DNA of 64,000 nt from Collinsella sp. 4_8_47FAA (GTDB lineage Bacteria > Actinomycetota > Coriobacteriia > Coriobacteriales > Coriobacteriaceae): NCBI RefSeq assembly GCF_000763055.1, contig NZ_KN214134.1:1-64000 (forward strand), given 5' to 3'. The notes beneath the pieces were generated by a model, which was not told the origin of the DNA, ran no database searches, and saw only the letters and a program-made list of their open reading frames with translations. The first letter of the stretch is position 1, and the number at the start of each line of letters is the position of its first letter. The translations under genes and the position numbers were made by a program. Of this stretch, positions 7,698 through 16,924 are shown one piece after another.

Positions 7698-9044
7698 CTA
7701 CTCGAAGCTCAGCTGCTCCAGACGATCAAAGACCGTGTCGATACGGGTGAGGAAGTCCCACGGATCAAAGATCTCGTCGAGCTTCTCCTGACTGACGGTG
7801 CAGCGCGGGTCGGCCTCGAGACGCTCCTTAAAGGTGGGGCCGGAGACACAATCCTGTACCTCGTGCCAGGTTGCCATAGCGTTCTCCTGCACAATGGCGT
7901 ACGCGTCCTCGCGGGTGATGCCCGTGTCGACGAGGGCGAGCAGTACCTTGGAAGAGAAGATGAGGCCGCGGGTCTTATTGAGGTTGGCCATCATGCGGGC
8001 GGGATACAGTTGCAGGCCGTCGATAACGCGAATGAGGCACTGGAACATGTGGTCGAGGGCGATGAAGCTGTCGGCCTGGGCGACGCGCTCGGCAGAGGAG
8101 TGCGAAATGTCACGCTCGTGCCACAGGGCGACGTTGTCGAAGGCAACCTGCGCGTTGGCCTTCACGACGCGCGACAGGCCGCAGACCTTCTCCATGGTGA
8201 TGGGGTTGCGCTTGTGCGGCATGGCGGAGCTGCCCTTTTGACCCTTACGGAACGGTTCCTCGGCCTCGAGTGTATCGGTCTTCTGCAGATTGCGAACCTC
8301 GGTAGCGATGCGCTCACAGGTGGCCGCGGCGGTGGCGAGAACGCCGGCGAGGTAGGCGTGATGATCGCGGCTAATAACCTGCGTGGACAGCGGGTCGTGA
8401 ACCAGGCCCAGGTGCTCGCAGACATATTCCTCGACAAACGGCTCGATGGAGCTGTACGTGCCGACAGCGCCCGAGATGGCACCAAAGGCAACGTTCTTGC
8501 GGGCATCCTCAAGACGGTCCAGATCGCGCTTGAGCTCCCAGGCCCAAGAGCCAAACTTCATGCCAAAGGTCATCGGCTCGGCATGGATGCCATGAGTGCG
8601 GCCGGCGCAGAGCGTGTTGCGCTCCTCGAAGGCGCGACGCTTGCAAATCTCGCCGAGCTTCTTGACGTCCTCGATGATCAGGTCGCAGGCCTGGGTGAGC
8701 TGGTAGCACAGGGCCGTGTCGCCCAGATCCGAGCTGGTCATGCCATAGTGAACCCAGCGGCTGGGCTTGGGGTCGCCCTCGGGAACATCGGCATCGATGT
8801 ATTCCTTCATGTTGGTCAGGAAGGCAATGACGTCGTGGCGCGTGACTTCCTCGATCTCATCGACCTTCGCCTTCTCAAAGTTGGCATGGTCGCGGATCCA
8901 CTGGGCCTCGTCTTTGGAAATACCGATCTTGCCGAGCTCCGCCTGGGCCTCGCAGGCCAGAACCTCGATTTCCTGCCAAATGGCGTACTTGTTCTCGAGG
9001 GAGAAGATGTGTCCCATCTCCGGGCGGGTATAGCGATCGATCAT
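7698..9044 (-). CDS. purB: adenylosuccinate lyase (PurB)
   Basis: Cleaves SAICAR to AICAR and adenylosuccinate to AMP, releasing fumarate, in purine synthesis. The 448-residue product has the superfamily signature GSSAMPHKRNP (catalytic Ser loop at about 271-281), GRTHG with the catalytic His151, and HYGMTSSDLGDTA. The ATG (MIDRYTRPEMG) is preceded by AGGAG six bases upstream; a longer frame upstream has no ribosome binding site. Transcribed alone: a hairpin follows it and a repeat-filled intergenic region precedes it. Confidence 0.96.
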   Translation of the reverse strand: MIDRYTRPEMGHIFSLENKYAIWQEIEVLACEAQAELGKIGISKDEAQWIRDHANFEKAKVDEIEEVTRHDVIAFLTNMKEYIDADVPEGDPKPSRWVHYGMTSSDLGDTALCYQLTQACDLIIEDVKKLGEICKRRAFEERNTLCAGRTHGIHAEPMTFGMKFGSWAWELKRDLDRLEDARKNVAFGAISGAVGTYSSIEPFVEEYVCEHLGLVHDPLSTQVISRDHHAYLAGVLATAAATCERIATEVRNLQKTDTLEAEEPFRKGQKGSSAMPHKRNPITMEKVCGLSRVVKANAQVAFDNVALWHERDISHSSAERVAQADSFIALDHMFQCLIRVIDGLQLYPARMMANLNKTRGLIFSSKVLLALVDTGITREDAYAIVQENAMATWHEVQDCVSGPTFKERLEADPRCTVSQEKLDEIFDPWDFLTRIDTVFDRLEQLSFE

Positions 9045-9146
9045 AGCGGCTCCTTTTTGGTTATTGGCACGTTGGTCGTAACCCAACCATTGTACCGTGC
9101 GCAGGTGCAAGTATGGGCAGCAGGCATTAACCTAACATTTTGGAAT

Positions 9147-9277
9147 TGGAGCGAGCATGGGGACGTCCGCGCATTTGCTTCGCAAATACGCACCGGCTGC
9201 GGTCGGCAGACCCGGTCCGCGCACACGCACGGGCACAGCGGGTTGGACCCGACGTTCCCGAGGTCCCCCGTACTCGA
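9147..9277 (-). repeat. tRNA-Gly 3'-tail module A (degenerate)
   Basis: Begins with TGGAGCGAGCATGGGGAC, 15 of 18 positions matching the complement of the tRNA-Gly 3' end including CCA, then the hairpin ATTTGC-TTC-GCAAAT and ACGCACCGGCT shared with module B. Its right part is diverged and ends near a decayed T-arm-like GCGGGTTGGACCC. It looks like the older copy. Confidence 0.6.
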
Positions 9278-9422
9278 TGGAGCGGGCAACGGGACATCCG
9301 CGTATTTGCTTCGCAAATACGCACCGGCTTCAGGCGCCTGTCGGCGCCTTCGCCTGCTCGCTACAAACGCTTCGCGTTTGCTTAACGCTCGCACCCTGGC
9401 GGGTTCGAGTCCCGGCGCTTGG
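9278..9422 (-). repeat. tRNA-Gly 3'-tail module B
   Basis: Begins with TGGAGCGGGCAACGGGAC, identical over 18 bases to the complement of the tRNA-Gly 3' end at 9470-9487. It then runs through hairpins ATTTGC-TTC-GCAAAT (9304-9318), AGGCGCC-TGT-CGGCGCCT and AAACGC-TTC-GCGTTT (9365-9379) and closes with a T-arm-like GGGTTCGAGTCCC at 9401. The right half is homologous to the module beside tRNA-Lys. Confidence 0.65.
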
Positions 9423-9426
9423 TAGT

Positions 9427-9460
9427 AAAAAGCACGGCAACGTAACGCTGCCGTGCTTGT
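9427..9460 (-). terminator. intrinsic terminator of tRNA-Gly
   Basis: Minus strand stem AAGCACGGCA paired with TGCCGTGCTT, followed by TTTTACT, ten bases past the tRNA 3' end. Confidence 0.85.
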
Positions 9461-9469
9461 GCTTTTTAC

Positions 9470-9544
9470 TGGAGCGGGCAACGGGACTCGAACCCGCGAG
9501 TGTCAGCTTGGGAAGCTGATGCCTTACCACTTGGCGATGCCCGC
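9470..9544 (-). tRNA. tRNA-Gly (anticodon CCC)
   Basis: Acceptor GCGGGCA/TGCCCGC, anticodon stem TCAGC/GCTGA around loop TTCCCAA, T-arm GCGGGTTCGAGTCCCGT, discriminator T, and an encoded CCA. The anticodon CCC reads GGG. The last 18 bases are duplicated in two modules downstream. Confidence 0.95.
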
Positions 9545-9557
9545 TTGTGTGTTGGCT

Positions 9558-9587
9558 AGTATAACGCGGTTGTCTTGTTCGATACAA
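9558..9587 (-). promoter_or_regulatory. promoter of tRNA-Gly
   Basis: Minus strand TTGTAT, 18 bases, TATACT, placed about 13 bases before the tRNA 5' end. Confidence 0.65.
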
Positions 9588-9841
9588 GGGTGGCGATGCT
9601 TGTTTTAGCTGTGGAGATTCGTTTGAAAATCGCGTCAATTGTGGAGATGAGGACCTTTGACCTCCTGTTCTCCCTATCTTCTACCTGCGCTTTTGCTTGA
9701 TTGTTGTATTTGAGCTCAATTTGTCAGGAATTGGGCAAGCTTTTGGTCAGGCTCCGGTACTTACCCGCATGAACCTCGGGGGTAGCCTCATCCTACGCGT
9801 CGCAGCCTCCCCATGCGGCGCACGAGGGATAAGGAGCAGCC
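9588..9841 (+). other. upstream region of the adhesin gene
   Basis: No gene recognised. Between 9745 and 9795 GGCT...AGCC and CCGG/CCTCGG segments could fold into a leader hairpin ahead of the adhesin ribosome binding site (AAGGAG). It does not match any riboswitch class I know. Confidence 0.3.
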
Positions 9842-12800
9842 ATGTCCAACGCACCCACGCACTCTGTCCACAGCGCAATCGCAACAGGTCCGCTGCTCCT
9901 GCTCCTCTTCCTGCTTTTCGGCTGCCTGGCACCGAGAGCCGCATTTGCCGTCGATGGCTACGACCAACTCGGCTTCCGCACTATTAGCGATGATTGTGGG
10001 CCCTTCTTCATCGGCAAGTATGAAGCTCAAGACGCCTCGATTGCCTACTGCATGAACCAGGAGCGCCCCGGCCCCACCAAGCCGGGCGGCCCATGGCTCA
10101 ACTTTGATCAAGGCTGGGTGTGGCTCGACGACGAGTTTGCGGCAATCGTTTGTCACGGATATCCTACCGCCACGTCGTTTGGCGGTTACCATCTTTCACC
10201 CGATCGCGCCCGCGCCGCAACCCAGCTTGCCGTATGGATGCTCAACGGCACTACCCATGTCGACGGTACCTATTCCTACACGACCGCTCAGGGCAAAACC
10301 AAGAGCGGGCACTTTACCGCCGACAATGAAGTCGTGGCGGCTGCGCGGTGGCTCCACGACAACGCAAAATCAGGAAGCATCAAAGCCGCTCCGCACCGCG
10401 CGCGGCGCTATCTAGGAGCCGTATCGGGCGGCAGGAAACGTCAAGACATGCTCTATGTACTGCCGGCAGTCTCTGTTTCCTTCAAAAAACAGTCTGCAAA
10501 CGCCGCCATTACCAGCGGAAACAATACTTATCAGTTTGACGGGGCAACATTCGATATTTTTGAGAGCGCCAGCGGCGCGCATGTCGGCACCGTCCAGATG
10601 GACAGCAACGGTCGAGCGCAAGCAACACTTCTGCCCAACACGGCATACTACCTAGTTGAAACGAAGGCGCCGGCCGGCTATGTCCCCCGCCACGATCGTA
10701 TTGCCTTTACCACGGGGAATGACGGCGGGCGGGTCGCCATTGATGAACAGCCCGGCACCATCAACCTGCGTATCGTAAAACTCGATGCCGCGACGAATGC
10801 CGGCCACCAGGTGGGAGCTTCGCTCGCAGGAGCAGAGTTCACGTGTGTGTCGCAATCAACCCCTGGATGGGCACAAATCCTCACGACCGACGAAAGCGGT
10901 CGGGCCACCCTCGCCGATGTCCCCTTAGGAACCTTTACCATCTACGAATCAAAAGCCCCCGAGGGCTACCTGCCATCCAACGACAGCTGGACCTATACCG
11001 TTGGAGCCGACCAGCTCGGCGATTCAGGCGTGGTCGAGATCGAATCTCGCGTTTCCAATATCCCCATTGCGTTTAACCTTGAGATTTCCAAATTCAAGGA
11101 TTACGGCAATAGCGACCAATCCGGCCTGGAGCAGCCGGCGGGTGGTGTTGTCTTTGAGGTTGTCAGCAACAGCTCTCAGCAGGTTGTTGGCACACTGACC
11201 ACAAACATCTATGGCTTTGCCTCCACCGAAGATCAGCCCGAAGCATGGTTCGGCACAGGCAAGCGACCCTCCGGTGTCCACGGAGCCGTCCCATACGACC
11301 GTGCCGGCTACACGGTTCGTGAGGTTCCGGAAACCGTCCCCGAGGGTTTTAAACGTGCAGGGGAATGGACCGTCGGGGCAAATCAGATTTCCGACGGCGC
11401 CGAGCTTCAATATATCGTGGACAACCACGCTCTGTCGACGCATCTCCAGATTGTAAAACGCGATGCCCAAACAGGCGCTTCTGTTCCCCTAGCCGGATTC
11501 ACCTTCCAACTCCTCGACAGCAATCACGAACCTGTCTCACAAACTTGCTGGTATCCAGCACATAACGTAATGGACACCTTTACGACTGACGCGACCGGGA
11601 CCGTCACACTGCCAGAATCGCTCGTGCCGGGCACCTATTATGTACGCGAAACCTCGGCCAAAGAGCCCTATCTTGTCAGCGAAGAAATCGAGGTAAACAT
11701 ACCCGCCGACATGAACCTAACGCCCGTTGCAATCGCCTCGTATTATGACCGCGCCGCGACCGGAAATATCAGGATCGTTAAAACCGATGCCGTAGACGGC
11801 AGCAGCCTCGCGGGCGCCATCTTTGAGATCCGTGCCTCGGGTGATATCGTGCGCCCCGACGGTAGCATTGCCGCACTCGACGGTGAGACTGTCGCTACCG
11901 TCACGACGGATGAAACTGGAGAAGCACGCGCGGACAACCTCCCACTGGGATCTGGCACCGCACGCTACGAGGTTGTCGAGACTCAAGCGCCGGCAGGCTT
12001 CTTGCTCGATCAGACAACCCATATTGTCGACCTTACTTATGCCGACCAGAAAACACCCGTTGTAGAAGCACGGCTTAACGTATCCGACGATTACACCAAG
12101 GTTGATATCTCCAAGGTCGATGCAAGCGGTGAGCAGGAAGTAGAAGGCGCACGGCTCACCTTATATGGTCCCGATAAAACCGAAATAGACTCCTGGACCT
12201 CATCCGACAAGCCACACCGCGTCGAACATCTTGCACCCGGCACCTACTCGTTGCGCGAAATGATGTCTCCGCGGACCTATGACCTTGCCGAGGAGATAAC
12301 GTTTGAAATAAAGGATACGGGAGAAGTCCAATCCGTCGCGATGAAGGATGCGCCCATCGAGATCAAGGGGCAGGTCGACAAGCGTCAGGAACTTGTCCAA
12401 CCTATCGAAAAGGGCCTGTTGGCTAACGGCGATGGTAAAAACCGTGCCGCGATGCAAACCAATACGGATGGGCTTTTCTCCTATACCATCGACGCTCGAA
12501 ACAATTCAACTACCTGGGTTGATGAGTTTACAATTACCGATGATCTTGAGTGTGCCGAGGACGATACGGCGAGATTCGTCTCAATCGAAACCCCCGTCGC
12601 CATCGGCGACCTCAACGGTCTGTGCAACGTGTGGTATCGCACGACGCCGTTGGACTCGACAGACGTCGATGAGCCGGCAAACGCGACACTTGACGATGGG
12701 CACGAAAATCCTTGGCTTGAGTCCGACGAAGTAAAGGAAAGTCTGGGTGAGGATTGCCGCCTCGTCGATTACGACGGCTGGCACCTCTGGAAGGCGGATG

Positions 12801-13273
12801 TCTCGACCACGGAATCCACCACACTCGAGGCGAAAGAACTCGACCTTGCGTCCAATACCGTCGTAACGGGCATTCGCATTGAATACGGTGCGGTAGCCGC
12901 CGGCTTTACGACTCGAAGCGATGCGGATTCTTGGACCCGCGATGATCTCAAAGATGAGCACGACGACCTTGACGATGCCAAAGCAATCCTTGGCACAGAC
13001 GCTCGGGGCGCAATCGTGCACATGCAGGCGACGTCGGCTTATACGCCCCAAACCGCACTCACCAACAGCGCGCGCGTCGATCTTTGCCGCAATGGTGGCG
13101 GCGATAAACTTGAGTCACATGACGAGGACAGCGTTATTCAACGCTGTACCCTACCGCAGGACCTACCGGCAACAGGATCAGTTCCCATCGCCGCTTGCAT
13201 CACCGCGCTCCTGACCTCGGGTGCCGCAGCCCTATGGTTCGCTCGCCTTAGGTCGATCCCAAAGAAGCGCTAG
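9842..13273 (+). CDS. LPxTG surface adhesin with thioester and SpaA/CnaB-type domains
   Basis: Cell-wall-anchored adhesin of 1143 residues. Signal peptide 1-36 (cleavage likely after AAFA). The N-terminal domain carries the hallmark of a thioester domain: YCMNQ with Cys70, and TQLAVW with Gln128, the pair that forms an internal Cys-Gln bond able to attach covalently to host targets. About six SpaA/CnaB-type beta-sandwich repeats follow (roughly 220-860), each ending in an E-box such as YYLVETKAPAGY, TIYESKAPEGY, YYVRETSA or YEVVETQAPAGF, where the Glu promotes isopeptide bonds. A further unassigned region (870-1100) precedes the sortase signal LPATG at about 1108, a hydrophobic helix and a basic tail. 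AAGGAG lies five bases before the ATG. Runs against the local minus-strand trend; no sortase gene is nearby. Confidence 0.92.
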   Translation: MSNAPTHSVHSAIATGPLLLLLFLLFGCLAPRAAFAVDGYDQLGFRTISDDCGPFFIGKYEAQDASIAYCMNQERPGPTKPGGPWLNFDQGWVWLDDEFAAIVCHGYPTATSFGGYHLSPDRARAATQLAVWMLNGTTHVDGTYSYTTAQGKTKSGHFTADNEVVAAARWLHDNAKSGSIKAAPHRARRYLGAVSGGRKRQDMLYVLPAVSVSFKKQSANAAITSGNNTYQFDGATFDIFESASGAHVGTVQMDSNGRAQATLLPNTAYYLVETKAPAGYVPRHDRIAFTTGNDGGRVAIDEQPGTINLRIVKLDAATNAGHQVGASLAGAEFTCVSQSTPGWAQILTTDESGRATLADVPLGTFTIYESKAPEGYLPSNDSWTYTVGADQLGDSGVVEIESRVSNIPIAFNLEISKFKDYGNSDQSGLEQPAGGVVFEVVSNSSQQVVGTLTTNIYGFASTEDQPEAWFGTGKRPSGVHGAVPYDRAGYTVREVPETVPEGFKRAGEWTVGANQISDGAELQYIVDNHALSTHLQIVKRDAQTGASVPLAGFTFQLLDSNHEPVSQTCWYPAHNVMDTFTTDATGTVTLPESLVPGTYYVRETSAKEPYLVSEEIEVNIPADMNLTPVAIASYYDRAATGNIRIVKTDAVDGSSLAGAIFEIRASGDIVRPDGSIAALDGETVATVTTDETGEARADNLPLGSGTARYEVVETQAPAGFLLDQTTHIVDLTYADQKTPVVEARLNVSDDYTKVDISKVDASGEQEVEGARLTLYGPDKTEIDSWTSSDKPHRVEHLAPGTYSLREMMSPRTYDLAEEITFEIKDTGEVQSVAMKDAPIEIKGQVDKRQELVQPIEKGLLANGDGKNRAAMQTNTDGLFSYTIDARNNSTTWVDEFTITDDLECAEDDTARFVSIETPVAIGDLNGLCNVWYRTTPLDSTDVDEPANATLDDGHENPWLESDEVKESLGEDCRLVDYDGWHLWKADVSTTESTTLEAKELDLASNTVVTGIRIEYGAVAAGFTTRSDADSWTRDDLKDEHDDLDDAKAILGTDARGAIVHMQATSAYTPQTALTNSARVDLCRNGGGDKLESHDEDSVIQRCTLPQDLPATGSVPIAACITALLTSGAAALWFARLRSIPKKR

Positions 13274-13280
13274 CGCGATG

Positions 13281-13320
13281 AAAAAGCGGGCGAGCCAGTC
13301 CCCTGGCTCACCCGCTTTCA
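13281..13320. terminator. bidirectional terminator between convergent genes
   Basis: Stem AAAGCGGG-CGAGCCAG paired with CTGGCTCA-CCCGCTTT around TCCC, with A/T flanks on both sides. It serves the adhesin gene on the plus strand and the small membrane protein gene on the minus strand. Confidence 0.8.
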
Positions 13321-13339
13321 ATCATGTAAATCGCCGTAT

Positions 13340-13558
13340 CTACTCTGCAGACGAAGATCCACCATCAACGATTGCCTGCTCGGACTCAGGAATCCCATCG
13401 GCACCCGTGCTCTGTTCTTGCTCCACCTCTTCGCTGATTGCGGAGGCGGGGGTCGAACCCTTTGCACCCACGATGTAGGCAGCCCCAAATCCTAACGCAA
13501 TGGCAATCAAGGTCAAAATCACGTAGACAGGCCAATGGCGCTTAATATACGAAAACAC
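13340..13558 (-). CDS. small single-TM protein, unknown
   Basis: A 72-residue protein with one membrane helix (about residues 9-31, WPVYVILTLIAIALGFGAAY) after a short basic N-terminus, and an acidic Ser/Glu-rich tail likely facing outward. It lies 21 bases after the large M28-like gene in the same direction, so the two are probably one transcript, with the terminator downstream. No family recognised. The partnership with the large membrane protein is suggested only by position. Confidence 0.65.
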   Translation of the reverse strand: MFSYIKRHWPVYVILTLIAIALGFGAAYIVGAKGSTPASAISEEVEQEQSTGADGIPESEQAIVDGGSSSAE

Positions 13559-13579
13559 GTTGACTCCTTAGAGCTCCGT

Positions 13580-16500
13580 CTACGAACGGCGGATAACCTC
13601 GGTCACGACCTCGGATACCGTAGCAATGTTCGTCGGGTTGACATTGTGGGGCAGGTCGTCCTCGGTACGAGCGCAAGCCAGACGCGTGCCGTCCACGCCG
13701 GCGATAGTGAGGGCTCGGCGGCTCGCCTCGAGCGCGGCATAGGCATCGGTCTTGGCATAGGGCATCTCGAGCGCGCCACAATCGACATGGAACGACTTGC
13801 ACACCTTGCTGACCAGGTTCATGATGCGGCGATCGCCCTTGAGCAGCTGCTGTTCGCCCTCAACCGTCACCACCGAAAGCCTACCGGCGCCGACGGATTC
13901 AAGATTGATAAAGAATACGCCGCGGAGCTTATCGCGATGCGAAGCCAAGAAGGCCTTCATGCCGGCGCCATCACAATCCGAGGCGCCCGTTGCCACAAAC
14001 CAGATATCGTGACCGAGCAGCTCATCATCGCCCATAGAGGCGACAGCCGAGAGCATATCTTCGGAAGAAGCGCCGTCGGAAGACGTAGCGCCGCCCTTCC
14101 AGCCATCGTTATCGTCCTCGAAATTATCCCACGAACCGATGCCGCGACCGGACTTCTTGGCATCGTAATCGTCTTCGACGCCCAGCCAGTCACTCATGCT
14201 GTCCTGCTCGTTTTTCTTTTTACGACCGAACAGACCGCCCAGGCCGCGCTTACGAGACTTGGGTGCCGCCGGGGCGGGAGCTGAAATGGTCTCGATCGGC
14301 TGCGCGCCCGACGCGACGGGCATAGGAGGCGCAACGGGTGCCGATGTGGGTTCGGGACCTTGGGCGGTAGCAAAGGGGTCGTTGACCTGGGCAGAGGGAT
14401 CGGGGAGGTCGAACAGCGACGTGCGAGACGCAACGTTTGCCTGCTTCATAGACGGCAGCGACGGATCGGGGACCGAAGCCAGCGGAGACGAGGAAGGTGC
14501 AGGCGACGGTGCCGACGCCGGATCGGGAACATTCATCTGCGGACGCGGCGATGCCTGGGAGGAAATCTGGGCCATAAGGGAATCGACCGTTTCGTCCTGG
14601 GTGGGAGCAACATTGGCAACCGTGGCACCGGAACCACTCGGGGTCGGCATGGTGAAAATCTGCGTGGAGTAAGGCCTCGACTCATCCGTCTCGGGAGTCT
14701 CGGAAACCGCAGACACTTCCTCCTGCTCGACCTCGGTCGAATCATCTTGCTCGGCTACCGCGTACTGCTCTTCGTCAGAGTTGGCCTCGACGGGCTCGTC
14801 CTCAGCAGCATCCTGAATTTCGGCAGCATCAATGGGCTCGTCATCGTCTGCCACGTCGTCCTGCTCATCGGAAGCAGGAAGGGGCTCGGCAATCGCGGTG
14901 CCTTGCTTTTCAAACGTTATCGTGGAATCGAACTGCGCGGCATCAAACGACATGGTGCTATCGACGTGCTGCTGGGCCTCGAAAGACGTTGTAGCTTCGG
15001 CGGCGTCGACGGGCACGGACTGCATAGCCTCGTTCTGCTCGAACTCTTGCGCCGCGAGCTCACGTGCCGCCTCGGCTGCCTGCTGCTGAGCGATAGCCTC
15101 CTGCTCGGCAGCCTCGCGTGCGGCAGCGCGCTTCTCCTCGAAATCGTCGACAAATTTCTTGCCCTTTGCAAGCGCACCCTTAAAGAAGTTGGAAGCGCTG
15201 GCGCCAATCGACGAGAACGCCGATGCAATGTCGGCATGGGGCGTTGCCGCGGGAATCTCGGCCGAGAAATCAGTATCGCTCTCGTAAGACACGCGCCTCG
15301 GCTGTTCAACGTAATCGTCGTCAGACTCGTCCGCAACGTCTTGCGCCGGCGCGGCGGGAGCCAAAATGTCCAGTCCTGCCGCGGGATCGAACGCGGACAC
15401 TGCCTCGGGCTCGGCAACGGCAGCGGTAACCGCGGCAGACTCATCATCCACGGTGACAGCGGGCGCAGGCGCAGTCACGACGGGGGCAGGCTCGGGCTCA
15501 AACGTCGGCTCCTCGCCCTCCTCGTAATCGAGCGTGCAGGACTCGGGAAGCATTCCGAGCGCACGGATGGCATCCGAACCAAAGCGGATGTTGCCGGCGG
15601 CATTGCGATAGAGCTTGGGCTCGGGCTCGGCCGCGACAGGCTCCTCCACCGGCTCGGCAGCGGAAACCTCGTCATTGAACTCTTCAGCCTGGACAGCCTG
15701 ATTCTGATCCTCGGGCACGATGGCGCCAATCAGCGTCTCGTCGGCAGACGCACCCTCAAAGCCCTCGATCTGCTCGTCGAAAGCCTCACCCTGTTCGGGT
15801 TCGGTCCGAGTGTCGGGAGCAATCGGCTGACCGAACTCGTCCTCGGCGCAGGTAGGCTCTTCGTACTCGATGGTGTTACCGTAGTCGTTTTGCTGCTGGG
15901 CCGCGGCATACTCCGCCGCTGCACGCGCCATTTCCTCGGCACGACGCTTTTGCTCCCCAAAATAGGTATCGAACGGAACATCGTCGGGAAACTCGTTTTC
16001 ACCCTGGAAGGAAGCAACGTTGTCCATAACGCCGAGCATAGCGGCGACAGAAGACTTGTTGCACACCGCGCCGGACGTATAGGGAAGAATATGGCGGTTA
16101 GAGATGATGTTTGCCGCGTTGGCAAGTGCAACGAGGGAAGCGAGGATCGCGACAATCCACAGCAGAACCTTGAGCGCGCCGGGGAGCGGCAGGATACGCA
16201 GGATGGCAACGGCAGCGGGGGCAACCGTGGCAACGGGCAACAGCTTGGCGATGAGCGCACGATACGAAGCATAGGGCTCGCGGGCGAGCAGCTCAGCACG
16301 GGGAGAGTCGTAGTGTGCGACAACGACCACCGGGCGGTTACGCGGGGACGCGAGCGGGCCCGAGGCCTTGTGGTAGGCGATGACATTTTGGCTCACGCCC
16401 GTCTTGCCCAGACGCGAAACCACGGGGTGGCCCGTGCGCTCGAGCACGTAAAGAACGGCGCCGACAATAGCCAGCAAGGTGCCGACCAAGCCGATACCGG

Positions 16501-16726
16501 CGCCGATGCCCATCAGCAGGGCGCCGGCAAACGCAAGAATACCGGTAACGGCAAATGCCAATCTACTGGGCGCCGGGGCATTGAACTCCTGAACCTCGGG
16601 ATCAAAGCCGTGGTTGCGGAAGATCTGAGCGATATCCTCGGCAGCCAAGCGCTCTTCTTCGCTGCATGCCGGCGTAATGCCGGTGTTCTGCAGCAGGTGG
16701 TTAATATAGTTCTGGGTGTTCGCCAT
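13580..16726 (-). CDS. membrane protein with degenerate, split M28 peptidase fold and large acidic insert
   Basis: A 1048-residue protein. Residues 57-97 and about 160-208 form probable pairs of membrane helices. Between them VVVVAHYDSPRAE (His138, Asp140) matches the first metal motif of M28 aminopeptidases, and residues about 216-232 (TSGAVCNKSSVAAMLGV) align with the segment GADDNASGVAALLE, but the bridging Asp is absent. The fold then stops for some 650 residues of low-complexity Ala/Glu/Pro/Ser sequence and resumes at about 905 (DIWFVATGASD...FFINLESVG), where the usual Glu-Glu is replaced, and the final His position looks lost (CARTEDDLPHN). It is therefore probably not an active peptidase. 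The ATG (MANTQNY) has GGAG five bases upstream. Role unknown. Confidence 0.8.
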   Translation of the reverse strand: MANTQNYINHLLQNTGITPACSEEERLAAEDIAQIFRNHGFDPEVQEFNAPAPSRLAFAVTGILAFAGALLMGIGAGIGLVGTLLAIVGAVLYVLERTGHPVVSRLGKTGVSQNVIAYHKASGPLASPRNRPVVVVAHYDSPRAELLAREPYASYRALIAKLLPVATVAPAAVAILRILPLPGALKVLLWIVAILASLVALANAANIISNRHILPYTSGAVCNKSSVAAMLGVMDNVASFQGENEFPDDVPFDTYFGEQKRRAEEMARAAAEYAAAQQQNDYGNTIEYEEPTCAEDEFGQPIAPDTRTEPEQGEAFDEQIEGFEGASADETLIGAIVPEDQNQAVQAEEFNDEVSAAEPVEEPVAAEPEPKLYRNAAGNIRFGSDAIRALGMLPESCTLDYEEGEEPTFEPEPAPVVTAPAPAVTVDDESAAVTAAVAEPEAVSAFDPAAGLDILAPAAPAQDVADESDDDYVEQPRRVSYESDTDFSAEIPAATPHADIASAFSSIGASASNFFKGALAKGKKFVDDFEEKRAAAREAAEQEAIAQQQAAEAARELAAQEFEQNEAMQSVPVDAAEATTSFEAQQHVDSTMSFDAAQFDSTITFEKQGTAIAEPLPASDEQDDVADDDEPIDAAEIQDAAEDEPVEANSDEEQYAVAEQDDSTEVEQEEVSAVSETPETDESRPYSTQIFTMPTPSGSGATVANVAPTQDETVDSLMAQISSQASPRPQMNVPDPASAPSPAPSSSPLASVPDPSLPSMKQANVASRTSLFDLPDPSAQVNDPFATAQGPEPTSAPVAPPMPVASGAQPIETISAPAPAAPKSRKRGLGGLFGRKKKNEQDSMSDWLGVEDDYDAKKSGRGIGSWDNFEDDNDGWKGGATSSDGASSEDMLSAVASMGDDELLGHDIWFVATGASDCDGAGMKAFLASHRDKLRGVFFINLESVGAGRLSVVTVEGEQQLLKGDRRIMNLVSKVCKSFHVDCGALEMPYAKTDAYAALEASRRALTIAGVDGTRLACARTEDDLPHNVNPTNIATVSEVVTEVIRRS

Positions 16727-16924
16727 GTGCGCTCCACATCCATAATCCGACAAATAGGCCCAATGCATGCACATTAGAACCGTATATAGTCGAAAGTATA
16801 CCCCGAGCGAGCGCAAACGACCGAATTCGGGCCATCTTAACGCCCCGAGCGGACAAGGATATAGCCTAATCTCCATATCGGACTAAAATCATGGCAGCAA
16901 ACTACCTTCTCATGCGAGGATTCT

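Noticed and set aside
9330-9638. Frames crossing tRNA-Gly and its modules (LAGSSP-type peptides)
   Set aside because: These peptides are translated T-arm sequence, a known source of false gene calls.
9745-9795. Possible riboswitch before the adhesin gene
   Set aside because: Some pairing is possible, but it does not match any class I know well enough to name.
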